From assembly GCA_964219345.1 (NCBI GenBank), contig CAXPPN010000021.1, positions 1 to 64,000 on the forward strand: a stretch of DNA of 64,000 nucleotides, read 5' to 3'. Below the pieces are notes generated by a model that worked only from the letters and a program-made list of their open reading frames with translations, did not search any database and was not told the DNA's origin. The DNA comes from UBA3537 sp964219345. GTDB taxonomy: Bacteria > Bacteroidota > Bacteroidia > Flavobacteriales > Flavobacteriaceae. Shown one piece after another: positions 26,657 to 36,119 of the stretch. The position numbers and the translations under genes were made by a program. Each line of letters starts with the position of its first letter. The first letter of the stretch is position 1.

Positions 26657-29017
26657 ATGACCAGAACAACGGGCCAAAAAAATAAGAAATCAATACTTCC
26701 AGAAATTACCCTAACCAACCCACAACGACTTGTATTTGGTAGTTTTTTGGTGATTTTAGGCGTGTTAGTTTTTATTTCTATTCTTTCGTATTTCTTTACA
26801 GGAAGTAGCGATCAAAGTACCCTTAATAGTTTTACAAACAGAGCCATACCAACCAACAATTGGCTGAGCAAAATTGGGGCTTGGATGAGTCATTTATTGG
26901 TCTACAAAGGCTTTGGTATTGCATCGTTTCTCTTTTCGGGACTATTGGTTATTTCTGGGGTTAGCGTTCTGATGAACACCTCTAAACAACGCTTATTTCG
27001 ACATTGGATTTGGGGTACACTAATTATCATATGGTGTTCAATGACTCTTGGATATGTCTTTAAATCGCTACCCAATTTGGGAGGAACAATTGGCTATCAA
27101 TTGAATTTATTTTTACAAGACTATATTGGTAAAATTGGGACTGCCCTGCTCCTGTTATTCGGGTTTATTTGTTATATCGCTATTCGATTTAAAGTTACAC
27201 CACAGCAAATTGCAAAGCTTTTTTCAATTCAAAAAAAACCCAAAACAGAAGCAACTTCTGTTGATGAAGCTGTAAAACACACATTTGATGAAGATAAAGA
27301 CGAAACTATCGAAAAAGAATCAACATCCTCGGCCTTTGAAGTACCTTTAAAAAACTTAGAACCTACCATTCAAAACCATTCGAGCATAGCCAAAAAAGAA
27401 GCCTCCCGTGAAACTTCTGAGGAATCGGATGTAAAAATGGAAGTTACTGTGGCCAAAGAAGAAGTTTCTGAAACCGACAATTTGGCGGCCAAATTAGTAG
27501 AAGATTTTGGTGAAGTTGACCCTAAGCTAGAGTTGCCAAATTTTGTTTTTCCTTCTTTAGAACTTCTAAAAAAATACGATACCGAAGGTATAACTATTGA
27601 CCAGGAAGAATTGGAAGACAATAAGAACAAAATTGTCGATACGCTTAATAATTACAAAATAGGAATTAGTAGCATCAAAGCAACGGTAGGTCCTACGGTA
27701 ACTCTTTATGAAATCATTCCGGATGCTGGAATCCGTATATCAAAAATTAAAAACCTAGAAGATGATATCGCGCTTTCGCTTTCTGCTTTAGGTATACGCA
27801 TCATTGCGCCAATCCCAGGACGTGGAACTATTGGTATTGAAGTTCCCAATAAAAATGCCACCATCGTTTCGATGAATTCCGTGATTGCATCACAAAAGTT
27901 TCAAAAATCTGAAATGGAATTGCCTGTTGCGTTTGGAAAAACAATTAGCAATGAAACTTTTGTTGTCGATTTGTCCAAAATGCCACACTTGCTTATGGCG
28001 GGGGCTACTGGTCAAGGAAAGTCTGTTGGGTTAAATGCAGTTTTAACTTCCCTACTCTACAAAAAACACCCTGCCGAAGTCAAATTCGTTTTGGTTGATC
28101 CCAAGAAAGTTGAGCTGACTTTATTCAATAAAATTGAGCGCCATTATTTAGCAAAACTCCCCGACTCAGAAGATGCCATTATTACAGATAATACAAAGGT
28201 TATCAATACTTTAAATTCGCTATGTATTGAAATGGATAATCGCTATGATTTATTAAAGGCTGCATTTTGTAGAAATATCAAAGAATATAATATAAAATTT
28301 AAAGCAAGAAAATTAAACCCCAACAATGGACACAAGTTTTTGCCTTATATTGTTTTGGTCGTTGACGAGTTTGCGGATTTGATTATGACTGCTGGAAAAG
28401 AAGTTGAAACCCCAATAGCACGATTAGCACAACTTGCAAGAGCGATTGGTATACATTTGATTATTGCCACACAACGTCCGTCTGTAAATGTAATTACAGG
28501 GGTTATCAAGGCCAACTTCCCTGCACGAATTGCCTTTAGAGTAACTTCAAAAATTGATTCGAGAACGATTTTGGATAGTTCTGGAGCCGACCAGTTGATT
28601 GGACGTGGGGATATGCTTTACACTCAAGGGAATGATTTGGTACGGATTCAATGTGCTTTTGTAGATACACCAGAAGTAGAACGACTCACAGAATTTATTG
28701 GCTCACAGAAAGCTTACCCAAGTGCCTATATTTTACCAGAATATATAAGTGAAGAATCTGGCACAAGTCTTGATATTGATATCAATGACAGAGATCAACT
28801 GTTCCGTGAAGCTGCAGAAGTCATTGTAATTGCTCAACAAGGTTCAGCCTCGTTATTGCAACGAAAATTGAAATTAGGTTATAACCGTGCAGGACGCCTT
28901 ATAGATCAATTGGAAGCCGCTGGAATTGTAGGGCCTTTTGAGGGTAGCAAAGCACGTCAGGTTTTGGTCTCTGATATAGTAGCTTTAAATCAATTATTAG
29001 ATTATGAAATTTCTTAA
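26657..29017 (+). CDS. ftsK: DNA translocase FtsK/SpoIIIE
   Basis: The N-terminus has four transmembrane segments (about residues 25-175), followed by a charged low-complexity linker (about 180-290). The motor domain carries the P-loop GATGQGKSVGLN near residue 451 and Walker B VVDEFADL. The C-terminal gamma winged helix (YNRAGRLIDQLEAAGIVG) reads polar DNA sequences. FtsK pumps chromosome dimers to the division septum and activates XerCD at dif; an XerD gene lies 6 kb downstream. Its last 14 bases overlap the LolA-like gene. Confidence 0.97.
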   Translation: MTRTTGQKNKKSILPEITLTNPQRLVFGSFLVILGVLVFISILSYFFTGSSDQSTLNSFTNRAIPTNNWLSKIGAWMSHLLVYKGFGIASFLFSGLLVISGVSVLMNTSKQRLFRHWIWGTLIIIWCSMTLGYVFKSLPNLGGTIGYQLNLFLQDYIGKIGTALLLLFGFICYIAIRFKVTPQQIAKLFSIQKKPKTEATSVDEAVKHTFDEDKDETIEKESTSSAFEVPLKNLEPTIQNHSSIAKKEASRETSEESDVKMEVTVAKEEVSETDNLAAKLVEDFGEVDPKLELPNFVFPSLELLKKYDTEGITIDQEELEDNKNKIVDTLNNYKIGISSIKATVGPTVTLYEIIPDAGIRISKIKNLEDDIALSLSALGIRIIAPIPGRGTIGIEVPNKNATIVSMNSVIASQKFQKSEMELPVAFGKTISNETFVVDLSKMPHLLMAGATGQGKSVGLNAVLTSLLYKKHPAEVKFVLVDPKKVELTLFNKIERHYLAKLPDSEDAIITDNTKVINTLNSLCIEMDNRYDLLKAAFCRNIKEYNIKFKARKLNPNNGHKFLPYIVLVVDEFADLIMTAGKEVETPIARLAQLARAIGIHLIIATQRPSVNVITGVIKANFPARIAFRVTSKIDSRTILDSSGADQLIGRGDMLYTQGNDLVRIQCAFVDTPEVERLTEFIGSQKAYPSAYILPEYISEESGTSLDIDINDRDQLFREAAEVIVIAQQGSASLLQRKLKLGYNRAGRLIDQLEAAGIVGPFEGSKARQVLVSDIVALNQLLDYEIS

Positions 29018-29657
29018 AATTAATTTTCTCCTTTTCGCTCTACTTTCGTTGAGCACAATTGTTGCACAAACAAAAGACCCAAAAGCAAAACAGCTTTTGA
29101 GTGAAGTCAATGAAAAAGTAAACAGTTACGATAATATTGAGATTTCTTTTAAATATGTTTTAGAAAATGAATCTGAAAATATCCGACAAGAAACAAAAGG
29201 AAAAGTCACATTAGAAGGAGACAAATATGTACTTGATATCCTTGGAATCCAACGCATTTTTGATGGAAAAACACTCTACACAATCAGCTCAGAAGACGAA
29301 GAGGTTACAATTTCTAATGAAAACTCCGAAGAAGAAAATACAATTTCACCAAGTCAATTGTTTTCATTTTTTGAGTCGGGATACAACTATACGCTAGACA
29401 TCATTCAAAATAAAATGGGGCGAAAAATTCAATATATCAAACTCATACCTATTGATTCAGAGACTGAAATAAAATACGCTCTACTCGGAATTGACATCAA
29501 AACAAAACACATCTATAATTTAATTGAAATAGGTGAAAACAATACCAAAACCACATTAAATGTATTAGAATTCAATACAAATACTCCTCTTCCCCAATCA
29601 TTTTTTAAGTTTGATGCCTCAAAATACAGCGATTATTACATCAATAATTTAGATTAG
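29004..29657 (+). CDS. LolA-like outer-membrane lipoprotein carrier protein
   Basis: A cleavable signal peptide (residues 1-21, ending VVAQ) precedes a LolA-fold protein of about 195 residues with strands around KGKVTLEGDKYVLDI and a C-terminal FKFDASKY. LolA shuttles lipoproteins across the periplasm. Lying between ftsK and an LptF/LptG permease with short spacing is usual for the Flavobacteriaceae. The start overlaps ftsK by 14 bases. Confidence 0.85.
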   Translation: MKFLKINFLLFALLSLSTIVAQTKDPKAKQLLSEVNEKVNSYDNIEISFKYVLENESENIRQETKGKVTLEGDKYVLDILGIQRIFDGKTLYTISSEDEEVTISNENSEEENTISPSQLFSFFESGYNYTLDIIQNKMGRKIQYIKLIPIDSETEIKYALLGIDIKTKHIYNLIEIGENNTKTTLNVLEFNTNTPLPQSFFKFDASKYSDYYINNLD

Positions 29658-29665
29658 GGCCAGCA

Positions 29666-31648
29666 TTGAAAATTTTAGACCGCTACATACTATCCACCTA
29701 TTTGAAATCATTTTTTAGTGTCTTTACTATTTTAATGTTTATTTTCCTACTGCAATCTGTTTGGGTTTATATTTCTGAGCTCGCTGGAAAAGATTTAGAA
29801 TTTGATGTAATTCTTAAATTTTTGTTATACGTATCTCCTCGAATTGTAGTTTTAGTTCTACCTCTAACCGTGCTTTTGGTATCCATAATGGTCTTTGGAA
29901 ATTTTGCTGAAAACTACGAGTTCGCAGCGATGAAATCTACGGGGATTTCTTTGCAACGTGCCATGAAAAGTTTAAGTATTTTTATCGTATTTCTTTCTAT
30001 TATTAGTTTTTTCTTTGCCAATAATGTCATTCCATTAGCAGAGTATAACTTTTATAATTTACGACAGAATATTGCACGAGTAAAACCTGCAATGATTGTT
30101 GCCGAAGGTCAATTTAATCAGATTCAAGACATCAACATCAAAGTGGCCAAAAAAAGTGGTGAGAATGGTGAATTTCTTGAAGATGTTATCATTCATCAAA
30201 AAAAAGGGAATGCATCTGGAAACTATACTGTGATTAAATCTAAAACAGGAGAATTTTATAGTGATGAATCCTCTGACCTTGTTCAACTCATCCTTTATGA
30301 TGGAAATTATTATGATGAGATTCAATCCGCAAATTATCAAAAAAGAACAAAAAACAGACCGCAGGTCAAAAGTACATTTGAGCGCTATGTCATTAATATT
30401 GATGTTTCAAAATTTAATGATATAGATTTTGATAAAAAAAACACCAATACACGATATAATATGCTTGGTGTTGCCGAACTGAATACCACGATTGATTCCT
30501 TGTACGAAACAAAAAGCAAAACAATAGATGAGTTTTCAAAAAATATGATGGCACGCTCACAACAAACAAATTTGAACCTAAATTACACCTATAATCAAAA
30601 GGATTCTGTAGCTGCTGTACCAAAAAACATAATTGACTTTTTTACAAAGAAAAAAGCCGTTCAGCTTTACAATTTAGCCATTGCTGCTGCAAACTCAGCA
30701 CAAGACGATATAAAAGTAAAGGCAAAATCATTATCAATTTCTACAACAAATATTAATAAACATATTGTGGCGCTACACGACAAATTTGCACTAGGCTTGA
30801 TGTGTATTATACTGTTTTTTGTGGGGGCACCACTTGGAGCATTGATACGAAAAGGGGGTATTGGACTTCCTTTGGTTATTGCTATACTTATCTTCTTAAC
30901 CTACCACTTCATTAGTATTTTTGCTAAAAACAGTTCGGAAGATAATAGTTTGGAACCTGTTTTTGCTACATGGTTAGCTGGATTAATTATGTTACCTTTT
31001 AGTATATATCTTACCAGTAGAGCAACAAAAGATAGGGCACTATTGGATTTAGATTCTTTTTTAATTCCATTAAAACAAAAATTAGTAAAAACCTCTATAA
31101 TTTCAGATAGTGATCATAAAAACGAAAGTATTGATACAAAAAATATAGACCGTTTTGAAAATGACAAACTCATTGATTTAGTAAAAAATTATAGACACTA
31201 TGGGTTAAGTATTACTCACAAAACAAATGCACTTCAACTTCTAGAACAAAGAGGAATTACAGAACTAGAACTGAAACTTTCTGGAAATTTAAGTAATGAA
31301 TCTTTTGAATCTGGTGTTCGTCATATGGAAGATTATCATGAAAATGCAACACTTGCAAATTATGCTCACCTTACGCTTTTAATTTTTGGTATTGGTGGAT
31401 TGATCCTAAACAATAATGGCTTACCAACTGTAGGAAAAATATTGGTCACTATTGGTATATTTTCTGTGCTATTATTTCTTGTATTGTTCACTAAAGTTTT
31501 AAAAAATCAATCTGAATTTTATAAAATTTTGAAAAAGAAATTTATGACCCATAATGTTGTTTTTATCATTTTAGCACTCCCCCTATTCTTCTTATATCGA
31601 TTGTATTTCAATAAAAAAATGAATGAAGATTTAACTAAAATTTCATAA
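29666..31648 (+). CDS. LptF/LptG family lipopolysaccharide export permease
   Basis: The 660-residue protein starts with TTG at 29666. It has the family layout of an N-terminal membrane segment block (to about residue 125), a periplasmic beta-jellyroll region, and a second membrane block (about 370-460) with the FALGLMCIILFFVGAPLGALIRKGG signature. LptF and LptG form the ABC exporter core with LptB. An extra C-terminal part (about 480-660) with further hydrophobic segments makes it longer than E. coli LptF or LptG (about 360), a feature I associate with Bacteroidota. Which of LptF or LptG it represents is not decidable here. Confidence 0.88.
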   Translation: MKILDRYILSTYLKSFFSVFTILMFIFLLQSVWVYISELAGKDLEFDVILKFLLYVSPRIVVLVLPLTVLLVSIMVFGNFAENYEFAAMKSTGISLQRAMKSLSIFIVFLSIISFFFANNVIPLAEYNFYNLRQNIARVKPAMIVAEGQFNQIQDINIKVAKKSGENGEFLEDVIIHQKKGNASGNYTVIKSKTGEFYSDESSDLVQLILYDGNYYDEIQSANYQKRTKNRPQVKSTFERYVINIDVSKFNDIDFDKKNTNTRYNMLGVAELNTTIDSLYETKSKTIDEFSKNMMARSQQTNLNLNYTYNQKDSVAAVPKNIIDFFTKKKAVQLYNLAIAAANSAQDDIKVKAKSLSISTTNINKHIVALHDKFALGLMCIILFFVGAPLGALIRKGGIGLPLVIAILIFLTYHFISIFAKNSSEDNSLEPVFATWLAGLIMLPFSIYLTSRATKDRALLDLDSFLIPLKQKLVKTSIISDSDHKNESIDTKNIDRFENDKLIDLVKNYRHYGLSITHKTNALQLLEQRGITELELKLSGNLSNESFESGVRHMEDYHENATLANYAHLTLLIFGIGGLILNNNGLPTVGKILVTIGIFSVLLFLVLFTKVLKNQSEFYKILKKKFMTHNVVFIILALPLFFLYRLYFNKKMNEDLTKIS

Positions 31649-31666
31649 GTTTTACTAGCGTTCTAC

Positions 31667-31674
31667 TATCTTTG
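31667..31674 (+). promoter_or_regulatory. Putative -7 element of ribB
   Basis: TATCTTTG matches TAnnTTTG and ends 13 bases before the ATG at 31688, giving a very short leader. Confidence 0.4.
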
Positions 31675-31687
31675 CAAAAAATACCAC

Positions 31688-32839
31688 ATGTCAATAACAC
31701 AAAAACCAACTCCAATAGAAAAACTCAACACCATTGAGGAAGCAATAGCGGATATAAAAGCGGGTAAGGTCGTTGTTGTTGTTGATGATGAAAACCGCGA
31801 AAATGAAGGTGATTTTATTGCTGCAGCAGAAACTGTAACGCCAGAAATGATCAATTTTATGGCCACTCATGGCCGCGGACTTATTTGTGCCCCTCTAACA
31901 GAAACGCGTTGTGATGAATTGGATTTGAATATGATGGTGCAAAACAATACTGTACTTCATCATACACAATTTACAGTTTCTGTCGATTTAATTGGACATG
32001 GGTGCACCACAGGAATATCAGTATCTGATCGCGCCAAAACCATAAAATCACTTGTAAGTTCAGAAACAAAATCTCATGATTTGGGGCGCCCAGGACATAT
32101 TTTTCCATTAAAAGCAAAAAATGGTGGCGTTTTACGGCGTACTGGACATACAGAAGCCGCTGTTGATTTGGCCCGATTGGCAGGATTTCAACCTGCAGGT
32201 ATTTTGGTTGAAATTTTAAATGAGGATGGTACAATGGCAAGATTGCCACAACTGATTGAAGTAGCCAAAAAATTTGACCTAAAAATCATTTCTATTGAAG
32301 ATCTAGTCGCCTATCGTATGCAACATGATTCGTTAATTGATAAAAAACATGACTTTCAAATTGAAACACGTTTTGGAACATACCGATTAAGGGCATATCA
32401 ACAAACCACCAATGATGCCGTTCATATTGCGCTGACAAAAGGACAATGGTCTAATAAAGAAGCAATACCAACACGAATCAACTCCACATTAGTGAATAAT
32501 GATATTTTGGTAACACTCACCAATAATGTTGATAAAAAATTAGATGATATGTTTCGTGTGATTGATAAAGAAGGAAAAGGTGCTATTATTTTTATCAATC
32601 AAAATTCTAGTCCACAAAAAACATTGAAACGATTAGGGGTTTTAAAAGAGATTCAAAAAAGTGGTAAAGTTGTCAAAGCACCTAGCATTGGTATGGATGA
32701 AAAAGACTTTGGCATTGGTGCACAAATTCTTCACGATCTAGACATTACTAAAATTAATCTGATTTCCAATAGCAAACAAAAAAAGCGTGTTGGAATGATT
32801 GGTTATGGCTTAGAAATTATTGATTATATCAAATACTAA
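31688..32839 (+). CDS. ribB: 3,4-dihydroxy-2-butanone-4-phosphate synthase with degenerate GTP cyclohydrolase II domain
   Basis: Residues 1-205 are a complete RibB: the metal and substrate loop DDENRENEGDF, the RTGHTEAAVDLARLAG block and the catalytic site around HDLGRPGHIFPL. RibB makes the four-carbon unit of riboflavin from ribulose-5-phosphate. Residues 210-383 align with GTP cyclohydrolase II, but the three zinc cysteines are lost: the SEC region reads STL, and the RCDCG region reads TNNVD. The domain is therefore unlikely to hydrolyse GTP. The late DFGIGAQIL block is kept. Its stop overlaps that of the convergent aminotransferase (CTAA). Confidence 0.93.
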   Translation: MSITQKPTPIEKLNTIEEAIADIKAGKVVVVVDDENRENEGDFIAAAETVTPEMINFMATHGRGLICAPLTETRCDELDLNMMVQNNTVLHHTQFTVSVDLIGHGCTTGISVSDRAKTIKSLVSSETKSHDLGRPGHIFPLKAKNGGVLRRTGHTEAAVDLARLAGFQPAGILVEILNEDGTMARLPQLIEVAKKFDLKIISIEDLVAYRMQHDSLIDKKHDFQIETRFGTYRLRAYQQTTNDAVHIALTKGQWSNKEAIPTRINSTLVNNDILVTLTNNVDKKLDDMFRVIDKEGKGAIIFINQNSSPQKTLKRLGVLKEIQKSGKVVKAPSIGMDEKDFGIGAQILHDLDITKINLISNSKQKKRVGMIGYGLEIIDYIKY

Positions 32840-34032
32840 CCAATTGTTTTTTTGATGCAATTGGCCATTAATTCAGCTCTTTGATGCGCTTTTTCTTCAG
32901 TCCAAGATAATTTTATGAGACATGAAATATTTCTTCCAATAAAATGATCTGATTTAGAAAAATCCTTGTCTTTCAAATCATTTAATCCATTTTTTAATTC
33001 TTGAGATAAAGGATACAAAGATTTTTTATCCTTCAAGTGCTCCCATTTTCGAATGTAGTGCCAATTGTTGTCGTAATAATGAAAACAAGCATCGACTCCA
33101 TTGGCTTTAAAGGATTGAATGACACCTCTAGCGGTTTCCAAATCGTCCAAGAAGAAATTTAAAAAAGCATAACTTTCTACTCCACCTTCTGGAACGGTTC
33201 GAAAGGTGACCCCATCAATAGGCTCTAGGGCATGTCTTAAAATGGAATAATGCTTTTTTTGTAAGTCCAAAAACGCATCTAAACGTCTAAATTGTGCTAA
33301 TCCAACAGCAGCATTGAGTTCAGAAATACGAAAATTATAACCTAAAAACGGGTGTGTTTCTGCGCCACGGTCGTGTCCAACATGATCATGTCCATGGTCA
33401 CTAAAATGATCCAGATATTTTGCATAAGTCGTGTTGTTGGTGATAACGCCTCCGCCTTCGCCACAAGTGACTGTTTTTACAAAATCAAAAGAAAAACAAC
33501 CCAAATCGCCAATCGTTCCTAAGGATTTTCCTTTGTATGTGCCGCCAATGGCTTGGCAAGCATCCTCGATTAATAACAAGTTGTGTTCATCACAAACAGA
33601 TTTTAAAGCATCTAGATTGGCCATACTTCCGCACATATGCACTGGCATAATGGCTTTTGTTTTTGGAGTGATAGCAGCTTTAACAGATGCAATATCAAGC
33701 GTTAAAGTATCGTCTATATCAACAACTACAGGTGTTGCCCCTGTCATCATAATGGCTTCAAAGCTCGCTACAAACGTAAAGGTTGGCATGATAACTTCAT
33801 CTCCCGCCCCAACACCAGCAGCAGCGAGTGCCATACTTACAGCAGCAGTGCCGCTACTCACCAATTGTGCATGCTTAACATCAAATCGTTTTTGGATAGC
33901 CAATTCCATATCCTTGGCTTTCCAATGCCCTTGTCTAAGGCCATCAAAACCATAACGCATCAAAACACCAGAGTCCAATACATCGTGGACTTCTTTGCGT
34001 TCTGCTTCTCCAAAAAGTTCAAATCCGGGCAT
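32836..34032 (-). CDS. DegT/DnrJ/EryC1/StrS family PLP-dependent aminotransferase
   Basis: The 398-residue fold-type I enzyme has GDEVIMPTFTFVAS near residue 80, LLIEDACQAIGG (cofactor aspartate) near residue 155, and the Schiff-base lysine in FDFVKTVTCGEGG near residue 186. Such enzymes transaminate keto sugars for surface glycans or, in some lineages, other amino-sugar or antibiotic precursors. No sugar-nucleotide genes are next to it, so its substrate is unknown. It follows the nitroreductase by 2 bases, so the two probably form one operon. Confidence 0.88.
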   Translation of the reverse strand: MPGFELFGEAERKEVHDVLDSGVLMRYGFDGLRQGHWKAKDMELAIQKRFDVKHAQLVSSGTAAVSMALAAAGVGAGDEVIMPTFTFVASFEAIMMTGATPVVVDIDDTLTLDIASVKAAITPKTKAIMPVHMCGSMANLDALKSVCDEHNLLLIEDACQAIGGTYKGKSLGTIGDLGCFSFDFVKTVTCGEGGGVITNNTTYAKYLDHFSDHGHDHVGHDRGAETHPFLGYNFRISELNAAVGLAQFRRLDAFLDLQKKHYSILRHALEPIDGVTFRTVPEGGVESYAFLNFFLDDLETARGVIQSFKANGVDACFHYYDNNWHYIRKWEHLKDKKSLYPLSQELKNGLNDLKDKDFSKSDHFIGRNISCLIKLSWTEEKAHQRAELMANCIKKTIG

Positions 34033-34034
34033 AA

Positions 34035-34667
34035 TTATAAAATTTCAGTTACAGATTCAGATAGGGGTTTACGTACTTTTTTCATTGCTGCAAAAGGGTC
34101 ATCCTCTGCCCTATACCCCATTGGCATGATAAGAACAGAACGTAAGCCTTTGGCTTTTAAATTGAAATACGCATCAAATTTTGCAGGTTCAAAACCTTCC
34201 ATTGGGCAAGCATCAATGTTAAGATCAGCACAAACGGCCAACAAATTCCCCATGGCCAAATATGCTTGTTTTGCACCCCAAAGAAAAATTTCATCTGTGG
34301 ATTTAGCCCCAAAACTATCAATAATATGCGTTCTAAAAGGCGCTAAAATTTCATCTGGTGTTTGACGAATACTTTTGATACGCTCAAAATATGCATTGAC
34401 ATAATCCGCATCTAATGAGGTTTTGACACAAAATATAGCCACATGAGACGCTTGTTCCACTTGCTGTTGATTCATAGACATGGGCACTAATTCGTTTTGA
34501 ATGGTTTTGTTATGGACCAACAAAAGCTGAACGGGTTGCAACCCATACGAAGACGCTGACAGATTAAAGCCTTCCTTTATTTTTTCAATATCTGATGATG
34601 AAATAAATTTATTAGAATCAAATTTTTTGGTGGCATAGCGCCATTTAAGGGCGTTGAGTAGACTCAT
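34035..34667 (-). CDS. NAD(P)H-dependent nitroreductase family oxidoreductase
   Basis: The 210-residue FMN flavoprotein begins LLNALKWRYATKKFDSNK, where the RYATK block binds FMN phosphate, and carries the SSYGLQPVQ loop and the C-terminal LIMPMGYRAEDD. It resembles the NfsB/dihydropteridine reductase group. Members reduce nitroaromatics and quinones in vitro; the natural substrate is unclear. A -7 element TATTTTTG lies at 34691-34684 on the minus strand, 16 bases ahead of ATG. Confidence 0.88.
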   Translation of the reverse strand: MSLLNALKWRYATKKFDSNKFISSSDIEKIKEGFNLSASSYGLQPVQLLLVHNKTIQNELVPMSMNQQQVEQASHVAIFCVKTSLDADYVNAYFERIKSIRQTPDEILAPFRTHIIDSFGAKSTDEIFLWGAKQAYLAMGNLLAVCADLNIDACPMEGFEPAKFDAYFNLKAKGLRSVLIMPMGYRAEDDPFAAMKKVRKPLSESVTEIL

Positions 34668-34817
34668 AGTATTGTATTTTGAGCAAAAATAAGGAATTTT
34701 AGAACGATGAAGACCTAATGAAAATTTAAAATTCTTTTCATATTAGTTTATGTATGTTATTTCAACATATAGGTTTTTTTCATGATTCAAACCTGAACTA
34801 AACTTCAGTTTATCTCA

Positions 34818-34848
34818 TAAAAAAACCAAGTGCAAATGCACTTGGTTT
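34818..34848 (-). terminator. Intrinsic terminator of tRNA-Ser
   Basis: AAACCAAGTGC (34823-34833) and GCACTTGGTTT (34838-34848) form an 11-bp perfect stem with a 4-base loop. On the minus strand it ends in a seven-T run (34825-34819), so it terminates leftward transcription of the tRNA. Confidence 0.88.
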
Positions 34849-34855
34849 CCTTTTG

Positions 34856-34940
34856 CGGAGAAAGAGGGATTCGAACCCCCGGAGGTGTGACCCTCAACAG
34901 TTTTCAAGACTGCCGCATTCGACCACTCTGCCATTTCTCC
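34856..34940 (-). tRNA. tRNA-Ser (anticodon TGA)
   Basis: On the minus strand the gene has a 7-bp acceptor stem GGAGAAA/TTTCTCC, discriminator G, a T arm with GGTTCGAATCC, a long variable arm typical of serine tRNAs, and the anticodon loop CTTGAAA with TGA. The anticodon stem GCAGT/ACTGT includes one wobble. The 85-base gene has no encoded CCA. A strong promoter and a terminator flank it. Confidence 0.97.
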
Positions 34941-34951
34941 TAATGCGAGTG

Positions 34952-34982
34952 CAAATATAAGCGGGTTTTCTATTCTTTTCAA
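34952..34982 (-). promoter_or_regulatory. Strong Bacteroidota-type promoter of tRNA-Ser
   Basis: On the minus strand TTG (34982-34980), a 20-base spacer and TATATTTG (34959-34952) match the consensus. Transcription would start about 5 bases upstream of the mature 5' end. Apart from this promoter, I see no gene between 34941 and 35168. Confidence 0.8.
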
Positions 34983-35168
34983 ATAGTTTTTGGATTTATT
35001 TTTTTTAAGTTCATATTTCTTCAGCCTTTATTTTTTTAAAAACAAAACCGCAGTCCTGAAATATTCGTATTTTAGAGGTATGAAACATCAATAACTAAAA
35101 TTTTGTCGATCAAAAATATCAACTCATGGATGTTCCATGTGACCGAAAAAAATAATACATAAATTCAC

Positions 35169-36083
35169 ATGAATTGGAACAACGCCCTACGAGATTTTGA
35201 ACATTATTTAAAAATTGAACGTGGTTTATCAATACATACCATCAACAGTTACCGTATGGATGTTCAAAAGTTGATTTCATTTTTGGAAACCCATAAAAAA
35301 ACAATCAGTCCCATAACCATTGATTTTGAAACGGTTCAAGTTTTTTTATATGAATTGGCCAAAACAGTAAATGCGCGTACACAATCGCGAGTTATTTCTG
35401 GTTTAAGGAGTTTTTTCGATTATCTTATTTTTGAAAACTACCGAACGGATAATCCTCTAGAGCAGATAGAAGCGCCCAAAATTGGCCGTAAACTCCCCGA
35501 TACACTTTCGGTTAAGGAAATCGATACCATTGTGGCGGCTATTGATTTAAGCACACCGCTTGGTGAACGTAACAGAGCTATTATTGAAACCTTATACAGT
35601 TGCGGTTTGCGAGTAAGTGAACTGACAAACTTAAAACTCTCCGATTTGTTTTTTGATGAAGGTTTTATTAAAGTTACAGGAAAAGGCAACAAACAGCGTT
35701 TTGTTCCTATTGGAAATCATACTCAAAAATTTATCAATTTGTATAAAAACCATGCGAGGAGGTCTCTAACGATTGATCCACAACATATGGATACTCTTTT
35801 TTTAAATCAAAGAGGAAAACAACTCACCCGAGCCATGATTTTTACCATTGTTAAGACGTTTACAAAAAAAGCAGGGATTCAAAAATCCATTTCCCCACAT
35901 ACGTTCCGACATTCTTTTGCAACTCATCTTTTGGAGAATGGCGCCGATTTACGGGCCATTCAAGTCATGCTAGGACACGAAAGTATTACCACTACAGAAA
36001 TATATATGCACGTGGATAAAAGCCACTTAAAAGACGTTATAACTTCATTTCATCCTAGGACACAAAAAAAGCAACTTTCTTAA
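35169..36083 (+). CDS. xerD: Tyrosine recombinase XerD
   Basis: The 304-residue protein has an N-terminal SAM-like DNA-binding domain (FEHYLKIERGLSIHTINSY) and a catalytic domain with the arginine in GLRVSELTNLKL near residue 147, HTFRHSFATHLLENGADLR near residue 244, LGHESITTTEIY with the nucleophilic tyrosine near residue 279. It resolves chromosome dimers at dif together with XerC and FtsK. No phage or island genes are near, and its length is that of a housekeeping Xer. Its stop lies within a terminator hairpin shared with convergent rny. Confidence 0.94.
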   Translation: MNWNNALRDFEHYLKIERGLSIHTINSYRMDVQKLISFLETHKKTISPITIDFETVQVFLYELAKTVNARTQSRVISGLRSFFDYLIFENYRTDNPLEQIEAPKIGRKLPDTLSVKEIDTIVAAIDLSTPLGERNRAIIETLYSCGLRVSELTNLKLSDLFFDEGFIKVTGKGNKQRFVPIGNHTQKFINLYKNHARRSLTIDPQHMDTLFLNQRGKQLTRAMIFTIVKTFTKKAGIQKSISPHTFRHSFATHLLENGADLRAIQVMLGHESITTTEIYMHVDKSHLKDVITSFHPRTQKKQLS

Positions 36084-36098
36084 AAAAAAGTTGCCTTT
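36062..36098. terminator. Bidirectional terminator between xerD and rny
   Basis: GCAACTTT (36071-36078) and AAAGTTGC (36087-36094) form the stem. A run of A lies to the left and T residues to the right, so it can act on both strands. It includes the xerD stop codon. Confidence 0.75.
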
Positions 36099-36119
36099 TC
36101 ACTAGTTTAATTAATAAAA

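Noticed and set aside
33431..33955. 174-codon frame on the plus strand inside the aminotransferase gene
   Set aside because: It is antisense to a clear PLP enzyme and lacks any recognisable motif; it reflects codon bias of the real gene.
34856..36083. tRNA gene next to a tyrosine recombinase, as in an integration module
   Set aside because: The recombinase is a housekeeping XerD in length and motifs, the tRNA has its own promoter and terminator, no repeat of the tRNA 3' end was seen nearby and the flanking genes are core genes.
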